From Gammaproteobacteria bacterium (GTDB taxonomy: Bacteria > Pseudomonadota > Gammaproteobacteria > Competibacterales > Competibacteraceae): a stretch of 6,897 nucleotides of DNA. Of the stretch, positions 1-5,432 are shown piece by piece. Below the pieces are notes generated by a model, which saw nothing but the letters and a program-made list of their open reading frames with translations, made no database searches and was not told the origin of the DNA. Each line of letters begins with the position of its first letter. The stretch's first letter is position 1. The translations under genes and the position numbers were made by a program. The stretch spans positions 1-6,897 of the forward strand of contig JAIFNF010000167.1 of assembly GCA_020047885.1 (NCBI GenBank). Reading direction: 5' to 3'.

Positions 1-755
1 GCGAACTGCTGCTGGAATTGCGGCAAGTGGACTGGCGGTTGCGCATCAGCCGGGAGGAAAACATTCTGGCTCAGCAACACACGACCCGGGCACTGGTGCG
101 GAATCTCGCCCACGAAATCAAAAATCCCCTGGGCGGGTTACGCGGAGCCGCGCAATTGCTGGAGCGGGAGTTGCCCGATCCCGGATTGCGTGAATATACC
201 GGCATCATCATCGGCGAGGCGGATCGGCTGCGCAATTTGGTCGACCGGATGCTCGGCCCGAATCAACTACCCAATGACAGCGAAGTCAGTCTTCATGAAA
301 TTCTGGAGCGGGTGCGCGTACTCATCGCGGCAGAAACGGCACCCGGCATTCGTCTCGAACGCGACTACGATCCCAGCATTCCGCCGTTGTGGGGCGATGC
401 CGACCGGTTGATTCAAGCGGTGCTGAACGTGGCGCGTAACGCCGCACAGGCGCTGAATGAACACCAACAGGGTGTGATTACCCTTCGCTCGCGGGTGCAA
501 CGCCAGTACACGATTGGCGCAAAACGCCACAAACTGGTGGCTAGACTCGACATCATCGACGACGGCCCCGGTATTCCGCCTGAACAGCAGGAACAGATTT
601 TCTATCCGATGATCAGTGGCCGACCGGACGGGACCGGACTCGGCTTATCCATTGCGCAGAGCATTATTAACCAGCACGGTGGGCTGATCGAATGCGTCAG
701 TCGGCCTGGTGAAACCGTGTTTACCCTGTTGCTGCCCCTGGAGCGCATGGAATGA
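1..755 (+). CDS. glnL: Nitrogen regulation sensor kinase/phosphatase NtrB (GlnL), 5' end missing
   Basis: This is a partial gene: the reading frame is already open at base 3, and about 100 N-terminal residues (the PAS sensor domain) lie outside the window, judged against the roughly 350-residue E. coli protein. The H-box LAHEIKNPLGGLRGAAQLL has its phosphorylated His encoded at 111-113. It is followed by DRLRNLVDRMLGP, an N-box with NVARNAAQAL, the ATP lid DDGPGIPP, the NtrB-typical FYPMISGR, and the G-box GTGLGLSIAQSI. In the known family NtrB is a cytoplasmic bifunctional kinase/phosphatase of NtrC, switched to phosphatase by PII under nitrogen sufficiency. The stop overlaps the glnG start (ATGA, 752-755), so the two are translationally coupled. 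An in-frame TTG at 18 is internal, not the start. All visible catalytic motifs are intact. Confidence 0.96.
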   Translation, partial: ELLLELRQVDWRLRISREENILAQQHTTRALVRNLAHEIKNPLGGLRGAAQLLERELPDPGLREYTGIIIGEADRLRNLVDRMLGPNQLPNDSEVSLHEILERVRVLIAAETAPGIRLERDYDPSIPPLWGDADRLIQAVLNVARNAAQALNEHQQGVITLRSRVQRQYTIGAKRHKLVARLDIIDDGPGIPPEQQEQIFYPMISGRPDGTGLGLSIAQSIINQHGGLIECVSRPGETVFTLLLPLERME

Positions 756-2149
756 GCCGCAAAGAACAGATCTGGGTGATTGACGACGACCATGCCATTC
801 GCTGGGTGCTGGAAAAGGCGCTGCAACGCGAAGAAATGGCCGTGACCACGTTCGACAGTGCCGTCGGCGTGATCGAAGCGTTGCGTCAGGGCAAACCGGA
901 TGCGGTGATTGCCGATATTCGGATGCCGGGCATGAGCGGTCTGGAGCTGCTCGCCCAATTACGCGAGCGGTTGCCGGAATTGCCGGTGATCATCATGACT
1001 GCGCATTCCGATCTCGACAGCGCGGTGTCCGCCTATCAGGGCGGGGCGTTTGAATATCTGCCCAAACCCTTCGATGTCGATGAGGCGGTAGCGCTGGTGC
1101 GCCGCGCCTGCGAGACGCACCGCCAGCAAACCGAAGCGAACGCGCCGGCGGCCCGGTTGCCGGAAATCGTCGGCGAAGGACCGGCGATGCAGGAGGTCTT
1201 TCGGGCGATTGGCCGGTTGTCGCGTTCGAACATTACGGTGCTCATCACGGGTGAATCCGGCACCGGCAAGGAACTGGTGGCGCGCGCCCTGCACCGGCAC
1301 AGTCCCCGCGCCAGCAAACCGTTTATCGCCATCAACACTGCGGCTATTCCGCGTGATTTGCTGGAATCCGAATTGTTCGGCCATGAACGCGGTGCCTTCA
1401 CCGGGGCGCAGGCCGCCCGACAGGGTCGGTTTGAACAGGCTAATGGCGGGACGCTGTTTCTGGACGAAATTGGCGACATGCCGGCGGAATTGCAGACCCG
1501 GTTATTACGGGTGCTGGCGGAAGGTGAATTTTACCGGGTCGGGGGGCATACGCCGACGCGGGTCGAGGTGCGAGTGATCGCGGCGACGCATCGCAATCTG
1601 GAACAACGAGTCCGCGAGGGGCAATTCCGCGAAGATTTGTTTCATCGCCTGAATGTGATCCGTATTCAGTTGCCGCCGCTGAACAAGCATCCTGAAGATA
1701 TTCCGCTGCTGACCCGGCATTTTCTGGCCGAAGCGGCGCGGGAACTCGGCGTTGAAGTCAAATTGCTGCGCCCGGACACCGAAAATTATCTCAGTCGGCT
1801 GGAATGGCCGGGCAACGTTCGGCAACTGGAAAACCTGTGTCGCTGGCTGACGGTCATGGCGTCCGGTCGGGAAATCCATCTGGAGGATTTACCAGCGGAT
1901 TTACGGGAGCAGGCGCCAGTGACCACGGGCAGTGGCTCCAATTGGGAAACCGCTTTACGCTTGTGGGCAAGTCAGAGCCTGGCGCGTGGCGAGCAGAGCC
2001 TGCTGGATACCGCGCTGCCCAGCTTTGAGCGGGTGATGATCCGAGCCGCGCTGGAGCAGACCGGTGGCCATCGTCAGGAAGCCGCCCGGTTGCTGGGCTG
2101 GGGGCGGAATACGCTCACAAGGAAAATCAAGGAATTGCGGATGGAGTGA
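752..2149 (+). CDS. glnG: Nitrogen regulation response regulator NtrC (GlnG), sigma-54 activator
   Basis: The 465-residue protein is full length for the family. Residues 1-120 are a receiver domain with acidic pair D11/D12, phosphoacceptor D55 in IADIRMPGMSG, T83 and K105. Residues about 138-375 are a sigma-54 AAA+ domain. It has Walker A GESGTGKE (167-174), ESELFGHERGAFTGA with the sigma-54 contact loop GAFTGA at 214-219, Walker B LFLDEIGD with D238/E239, and EWPGNVRQLEN near its end. Residues 424-465 form a Fis-type helix-turn-helix (HRQEAARLLGWGRNTLTRKI). Phosphorylated NtrC is known to oligomerise at enhancers and activate genes such as glnA. The ATG overlaps the glnL stop by four bases, with a GAG ribosome-binding element at 741-743. 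The gene is followed after 9 bases by trmL. No domain is lost or degenerate. Confidence 0.98.
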   Translation: MSRKEQIWVIDDDHAIRWVLEKALQREEMAVTTFDSAVGVIEALRQGKPDAVIADIRMPGMSGLELLAQLRERLPELPVIIMTAHSDLDSAVSAYQGGAFEYLPKPFDVDEAVALVRRACETHRQQTEANAPAARLPEIVGEGPAMQEVFRAIGRLSRSNITVLITGESGTGKELVARALHRHSPRASKPFIAINTAAIPRDLLESELFGHERGAFTGAQAARQGRFEQANGGTLFLDEIGDMPAELQTRLLRVLAEGEFYRVGGHTPTRVEVRVIAATHRNLEQRVREGQFREDLFHRLNVIRIQLPPLNKHPEDIPLLTRHFLAEAARELGVEVKLLRPDTENYLSRLEWPGNVRQLENLCRWLTVMASGREIHLEDLPADLREQAPVTTGSGSNWETALRLWASQSLARGEQSLLDTALPSFERVMIRAALEQTGGHRQEAARLLGWGRNTLTRKIKELRME

Positions 2150-2158
2150 GCGAGCGCC

Positions 2159-2623
2159 ATGTTTGACGTCATCCTGTTCGAGCCGGAAATTCCGCCCAAT
2201 ACCGGCAACATTATCCGCCTGTGCGCCAACACCGGAACCGGGCTGCATCTGATCCGGCCACTCGGTTTCCAAATGGAAGATCGCCAATTACGGCGCGCCG
2301 GGCTGGATTATCACGAATGGGCGCGGGTCCGGGACTACGCCGATCTGGCCGACTGTCTGGCGGTGTTGAACCCTTCACGACTGTTCGCTTTCACCACCCG
2401 TGGCCAAACGGCTTATCACACGGTCGCTTACCAGCCTGGCGATGCGCTGCTGTTTGGCCCGGAAACCCGTGGTTTACCGGCAACAGTGCTAGACACCATT
2501 CCCGAAGAACGCCGCTTGCGCATCCCAATGCTCACCGTCGGCCGCAGTTTGAATTTGTCCAACGCGGTTGCAGTGGTCGTGTATGAAGCCTGGCGGCAAT
2601 ACGGATTTCCCGGAGCCTGTTGA
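2159..2623 (+). CDS. trmL: tRNA (cytidine(34)-2'-O)-methyltransferase TrmL
   Basis: The 154-residue SPOUT methyltransferase matches the length of E. coli TrmL (YibK). Visible family motifs are EPEIPPNTGNIIRLCANTG (8-26), RRAGLDYHEW (45-54), FGPETRGLP (99-107), and the knot-forming C-terminal stretch LRIPM then RSLNLSNAV (129-137) with VVYEAWRQ. In E. coli TrmL uses S-adenosylmethionine to 2'-O-methylate the wobble base of the two tRNA-Leu isoacceptors CmAA and cmnm5UmAA; the same role is inferred here. The start lies 9 bases after the glnG stop and has only a weak ribosome-binding site (GGAG at 2143-2146, 12 bases away), which suggests translational coupling to glnG. From memory, Pseudomonas also carries a TrmL homologue shortly after ntrC, so this neighbourhood is not unique. 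Confidence 0.96.
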   Translation: MFDVILFEPEIPPNTGNIIRLCANTGTGLHLIRPLGFQMEDRQLRRAGLDYHEWARVRDYADLADCLAVLNPSRLFAFTTRGQTAYHTVAYQPGDALLFGPETRGLPATVLDTIPEERRLRIPMLTVGRSLNLSNAVAVVVYEAWRQYGFPGAC

Positions 2624-2642
2624 CCAAGGAGGGGCTGCGTGG

Positions 2643-2672
2643 TTCGAAATCTTTGCCGCTGTGCTCTATGCT
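2643..2672 (+). promoter_or_regulatory. Weak promoter-like motif ahead of the TerC-family gene
   Basis: The 122-base gap between trmL and the TerC gene contains TTCGAA (2643-2648), 18 bases, then TATGCT (2667-2672). The -10 element matches the sigma-70 consensus at four of six positions, but the -35 element is poor. The gap has no obvious terminator hairpin, so read-through from the ntrBC-trmL genes is equally possible. This is a tentative call from motif shape only. Confidence 0.2.
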
Positions 2673-2745
2673 TGGCATTCATCGCGAGTTACTGCGAATC
2701 ACCCGCACCCCTATCCCCTGTATTTATTTTCCGGAGACCGCCTGC

Positions 2746-3477
2746 ATGGACTGGATCTTTGAAATTCTGGTCAGTCTGCTGACCCTGACCGCGCTGGAAA
2801 TCGTGTTGGGCATCGATAATCTGGTGTTCATTTCGATTCTGGCCAATCGACTGCCGGTTGAGCAGCAATCTTCCGCCCGTCGCGCCGGTCTGGCGCTGGC
2901 GGTTATCACCCGGTTGCTGTTGCTGGCCAGCATTTCCTGGCTGGCAGGCGTGACCGCTCCGCTATTCACGATTTTCGAGCATCCAGTGTCGTTGCGCGAT
3001 CTGATCCTGCTGAGCGGCGGCTTGTTCCTGCTGGCCAAAGGCACTACCGAGATTCACGCCACGGTGGACGGGGTGGAGGAGGACATGCGTCAGGCGAAAG
3101 CCGCCAGCTTTGTGTCAGTGATCGTGCAGATCATGATTCTCGACATCGTCTTTTCCCTGGATAGCGTGATCACCGCCGTCGGCATGTCCCAACATCTCGG
3201 GGTCATGGCCGCCGCCATTATTATCGCCGTGGGCATCATGATCTTCGCTGCTGACCCGCTCAGCCGGTTTATCCATGAAAACGCCTCGGTCAAGATATTA
3301 GCACTAAGCTTCCTGATTCTGGTGGGCGTGGCACTGGTGGCAGATGGTATGGGCTTCCACATTCCCAAGGGCTATCTCTACTTCGCGATTGCGTTCTCGG
3401 TCGCGGTCGAGGCGCTCAACCTGGCGGCGACCAAACGTCGGCGGGCAGCTAGAGCCAAAGCAGCTCAGGCGCATTGA
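2746..3477 (+). CDS. TerC family integral membrane protein (YgdQ type)
   Basis: The protein has 243 residues from ATG 2746, which is preceded by GGAG at 2733-2736 with good spacing. It is very hydrophobic, with about seven likely membrane segments. It carries the two hallmark repeats of the TerC family, EIVLGIDNLVF (18-28) and DIVFSLDSVITAVG (133-146), whose acidic residues are thought to bind metal. A soluble loop at about 100-118 (EIHATVDGVEEDM) and the motif SFLILVGVALV follow the YgdQ pattern. The C-terminal tail, about 225-243, is rich in Lys, Arg and Ala and is probably cytoplasmic. Characterised TerC relatives (YkoY/YceF of Bacillus, Alx of E. coli) handle manganese; the substrate of the YgdQ branch is not settled, so only metal-ion transport is inferred. 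The frame stays open upstream to a TTG at 2620, which would add 42 unconvincing residues. Confidence 0.93.
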   Translation: MDWIFEILVSLLTLTALEIVLGIDNLVFISILANRLPVEQQSSARRAGLALAVITRLLLLASISWLAGVTAPLFTIFEHPVSLRDLILLSGGLFLLAKGTTEIHATVDGVEEDMRQAKAASFVSVIVQIMILDIVFSLDSVITAVGMSQHLGVMAAAIIIAVGIMIFAADPLSRFIHENASVKILALSFLILVGVALVADGMGFHIPKGYLYFAIAFSVAVEALNLAATKRRRAARAKAAQAH

Positions 3478-3500
3478 TCGGGTTGCCGGGCGTGGTCGGT

Positions 3501-3860
3501 CTATTCCCGCAGCGCCCGCAATTCGACCATCGTCTCCTCGGCGACAGCGCGAATCCGGTCCAGCAATTCCGGGGCAGAGTCGAGGGTGTTCTGGCGTCCG
3601 GCCAACTCCAACTGTCGGACTCCATCGGTCAGGCGCAACGCGCCAATCGTGCCACAACTGGACTTGAGCTTGTGGGCGATTCGATACACATCATCGGCGG
3701 ATTTCCCGGTAACGGCAGCTTGTAGAAGGTTCAGTTGCCCCGGCAACTCCTTCAAAAAACTGTCGATCAAATCGACAAATTCGTCTTCCATGACCTCCCG
3801 CAATTCGGCGATGACCTCGTCGTCAAGCAACGGCGGTGGATTGAGATCGGCATTGTTCAT
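3501..3860 (-). CDS. Stand-alone Hpt (histidine phosphotransfer) domain protein
   Basis: The chosen start is ATG at 3860-3858, because GGGGA (3872-3868) sits seven bases upstream; an in-frame TTG at 3890 would add ten residues without a good site. The product has 119 residues, essentially one Hpt four-helix bundle. The signature AHKLKSSCGTIGA (62-74) has the phosphorylatable His at residue 63 and the Lys three residues later. The N-terminal helix (EVMEDEFVDLIDSFLKELP) is typical of Hpt proteins that dock to receiver domains. Such proteins shuttle phosphoryl groups between receiver domains, usually from a hybrid kinase to a response regulator. No kinase is complete in the window. The nearest candidate partners are the two receiver domains encoded at 5433-6897 on the same strand. 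The gene converges on the TerC gene with a 23-base gap that has no evident terminator. Confidence 0.93.
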   Translation of the reverse strand: MNNADLNPPPLLDDEVIAELREVMEDEFVDLIDSFLKELPGQLNLLQAAVTGKSADDVYRIAHKLKSSCGTIGALRLTDGVRQLELAGRQNTLDSAPELLDRIRAVAEETMVELRALRE

Positions 3861-3879
3861 TCGCAAGTCCCCAAGTGAT

Positions 3880-3894
3880 ATTCTTTTCAAGAAT
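3880..3894. repeat. Perfect 6-bp inverted repeat in the divergent spacer
   Basis: ATTCTT (3880-3885) and AAGAAT (3889-3894) form a perfect dyad separated by TTC. It lies 20 bases upstream of the Hpt start codon and next to the -10-like element at 3897-3902. That places it at or just after the predicted transcription start, a typical repressor position. It is AT-rich in an otherwise GC-richer region. It could also be a chance palindrome or a small 5'-UTR hairpin with a three-base loop; no regulator is identified. Confidence 0.5.
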
Positions 3895-3896
3895 CA

Positions 3897-3924
3897 AGCA
3901 TAGACGAGGCGCGGCTTTCGTCCA
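3897..3924 (-). promoter_or_regulatory. Candidate sigma-70 promoter for the Hpt gene
   Basis: Reading the minus strand, TGGACG (3924-3919) is followed after 16 bases by TATGCT (3902-3897), each matching the sigma-70 hexamers at four of six positions. Transcription would start near 3890, giving a leader of about 30 bases before the Hpt ATG. The position in a 96-base divergent spacer makes a promoter here expected. The assignment is by consensus only. Confidence 0.4.
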
Positions 3925-3956
3925 TGCTGCGGATGCAAATTGCTATTGGAGCACCA

Positions 3957-4457
3957 ATGGGCATTGAAATAGAACGAAAATTTCTTCTTCGCGATGACCG
4001 CTGGCGTCAGCAGGTCGAGCGGTCGACACGGATGCGGCAAGGTTACCTGACCAGCGATGCCCGCTGTTCGGTGCGAGTGCGGGTGGCCGATGATCAGGGT
4101 TTCCTGAATCTCAAGAGTGGCACGCTGGGCATTCAGCGCAGTGAGTATGAATATCCCATTCCGCTGGCGGAGGCCGAAGAAATCCTCAATACCCTGTGCG
4201 AGAAACCGCTACTGGAAAAAACCCGGCACTTCCTGTATTTCGCCGAACATCTCTGGGAAATCGATGAGTTCGAGGGCGATAACGCCGGGCTGATTGTTGC
4301 AGAACTGGAATTGCGTCGGCCTGATGAACCGTTTGCCCGGCCCGACTGGCTGGGTGAAGAGGTGTCAGACGACCTTCGCTACTACAACTCGCAATTGGCT
4401 CGGCATCCTTACCAGACTTGGTCTGACCGGGCGTCACTGGACTCTGAAAAGGGGTGA
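3957..4457 (+). CDS. CYTH domain protein, probable inorganic (tri)polyphosphatase
   Basis: ATG 3957 is preferred because TTGGAG ends five bases before it and the protein then opens with the family's N-terminal motif; an upstream in-frame ATG at 3924 lacks a ribosome-binding site. The 166-residue product is a compact single CYTH (triphosphate tunnel metalloenzyme) domain. It has the ExExK signature MGIEIERKF (E4, E6, K8), RQGYL (27-31), SVRVRV (R40, R42), LNLKSG (K53), the EYEYP strand (63-67), EKTRH (R90), WEIDEF (100-105) and VAELEL (114-119) with acidic metal ligands. D.RYYN (139-144) lies near the end. Characterised short bacterial members such as the Nitrosomonas europaea enzyme hydrolyse tripolyphosphate with divalent metal; thiamine triphosphatase and class IV adenylate cyclase share the fold. 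Tripolyphosphatase is the best inference. The stop overlaps the start of the following YkuD gene (GTGA). Confidence 0.88.
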   Translation: MGIEIERKFLLRDDRWRQQVERSTRMRQGYLTSDARCSVRVRVADDQGFLNLKSGTLGIQRSEYEYPIPLAEAEEILNTLCEKPLLEKTRHFLYFAEHLWEIDEFEGDNAGLIVAELELRRPDEPFARPDWLGEEVSDDLRYYNSQLARHPYQTWSDRASLDSEKG

Positions 4458-4945
4458 GCGGGGTGGAGCGCTGGATTCGCGTGAGCCTGCCTGAGCAACG
4501 CCTGGAACTGCGGGAAGGCGAACAGACCGTTGCCGTCTACCCGGTTTCCACGGCATTGAAGGGTCCCGGCGAACGGCGCGGCAGTGGATGTACACCGCGC
4601 GGCTGGCACCGCATCCGCATCAAGATCGGCGCTGGATTGCCCGCTAACACGGTTTTTGTCGGGCGGCGACCTACCGGTGAAATGTATAGCCCGGAACTGG
4701 CGACCCGTCACCCGGAACGAGACTGGATTCTGACGCGGATTCTCTGGCTGACCGGGCTGGAATCCGGGCGCAATCGCGGCAGCGACTGCGATACCCTGCG
4801 GCGGTTCATCTATCTCCACGGTTGCCCGGATATTGCGCCAATGGGGAAGCCCCTTTCCCATGGCTGCATTCGGATGCGCAACCAGGACTTGCTGGAATTG
4901 TTTGCGCAGGTCAGCGCCGGTGATCGGGTGTTGATCAGCGACTGA
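4454..4945 (+). CDS. L,D-transpeptidase (YkuD) domain protein without visible signal peptide
   Basis: The 163-residue protein is a single YkuD domain. Near the C-terminus it carries the catalytic set: YLHG (H122) and LSHGCIRM with nucleophile C138 preceded by S135-H136-G137 and followed by R140. CTPRGWHRI (46-54) and the opening strand RVSLPEQRLEL (9-19) are typical of the fold. YkuD enzymes normally form 3-3 peptidoglycan crosslinks or attach proteins to peptidoglycan in the periplasm. Here the first 40 residues are charged, with no hydrophobic export segment, so the location is unclear. GTG 4454 overlaps the CYTH stop by four bases; an alternative GTG at 4463 (residue 4) has GGGG at 4451-4454 as a possible ribosome-binding site. 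Neither start gives a leader. It ends directly against the convergent STAS gene with no base between them. Confidence 0.9.
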   Translation: MSGVERWIRVSLPEQRLELREGEQTVAVYPVSTALKGPGERRGSGCTPRGWHRIRIKIGAGLPANTVFVGRRPTGEMYSPELATRHPERDWILTRILWLTGLESGRNRGSDCDTLRRFIYLHGCPDIAPMGKPLSHGCIRMRNQDLLELFAQVSAGDRVLISD

Positions 4946-5431
4946 TTATCGGCGGGAGCGCAGACTGTCCAGCACGCCCTTGAACATTTCCTGATTATGG
5001 GGATTGAGATCGCTTAAGGTCTGATGCGCCTCATACACAATCCGGGTCAGTTCATCCTTGCAGGGCGCGTGAACATCCAGTTGTTGCAAGGCGGTGGTGA
5101 TAGCCTCGCCGGAATCGCGGATATTGAAAATCTCGTAAAATCCCATGCTGTCCAGAATCTGATTGACATCCTCATTCGTCGACAGCAAGGTGGTTTTATG
5201 CTCAAAATGCTGACGATTAAAGTTAGCAATTTTAGCCAGTAAACCCAGACTGGTGCTGTCAATCGAATGCGTTTCCGTTAAGTCCACCAAGATGTTGTCG
5301 TAATCAGTACGGGTGAACAGACCGTCCAGAAAATCTCCCAGCGCACAACCCATGGTATAGCGGACATCGCCGGTCAGTTTGAGGAGGTAGGTATTGCCTT
5401 GTCTGACATAGAACGCCGCGCCTGATTCCAT
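4946..5431 (-). CDS. STAS domain anti-anti-sigma factor, RssC-like
   Basis: The 161-residue protein starts at ATG 5431-5429, one base after the stop of the upstream phosphatase gene, with AGAGGA nine bases upstream; an in-frame TTG at 5449 overlaps that gene and is less likely. Residues about 5-105 are a STAS domain. The key loop is HSIDSTSLGLLAKI (55-68), in which T60 occupies the place of the phosphorylated Ser of SpoIIAA, and S59 and S61 are neighbouring candidates. A C-terminal helical extension of about 55 residues (DELTRIVYEAHQTLSDLN) goes beyond the basic domain. In partner switching the dephosphorylated STAS protein binds an anti-sigma kinase and frees its target; the phosphatase next door should dephosphorylate it. 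From memory, Pseudomonas pairs such a protein with RssB. No kinase gene is present in the window. Confidence 0.9.
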   Translation of the reverse strand: MESGAAFYVRQGNTYLLKLTGDVRYTMGCALGDFLDGLFTRTDYDNILVDLTETHSIDSTSLGLLAKIANFNRQHFEHKTTLLSTNEDVNQILDSMGFYEIFNIRDSGEAITTALQQLDVHAPCKDELTRIVYEAHQTLSDLNPHNQEMFKGVLDSLRSRR

Positions 5432-5432
5432 C

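Noticed and set aside
959..1479. Overlapping minus-strand open frames opposite glnG
   Set aside because: They are shadows of a GC-rich conserved gene; their translations are rich in Arg and Ala with no domain signal.
2641..2651. tRNA T-loop-like GGTTCGAAATC, which could suggest a tRNA fragment or attachment site
   Set aside because: The flanking bases do not form a T-arm stem, no acceptor stem or CCA follows, and there is no integrase or second copy in the window.
2624..2745. Possible manganese riboswitch (yybP-ykoY type) ahead of the TerC gene, as some TerC relatives have one
   Set aside because: The gap is short and I could not find the paired stems and conserved loops of that class. CCAAG/CTTGG (2624-2628 and 2671-2675) pair for only 5 bases. 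A covariance-model search would settle it.
3478..3500. Searched the convergent gap between the TerC and Hpt genes for a bidirectional terminator
   Set aside because: The 23 bases contain no convincing inverted repeat or T-run.
3639..3654. Sigma-54-like sequence TGGCACGATTGGCGCG on the minus strand
   Set aside because: It encodes the conserved GTIGA of the Hpt signature, so the match is explained by coding constraint. It points into the end of the same gene.
4604..4619. Sigma-54-like sequence TGGCACCGCATCCGCA on the plus strand, tempting because an NtrC gene is in the window
   Set aside because: It lies inside the YkuD gene and encodes the family-typical GWHRI segment. The -12 part has CC in place of TT, and no gene starts shortly downstream.
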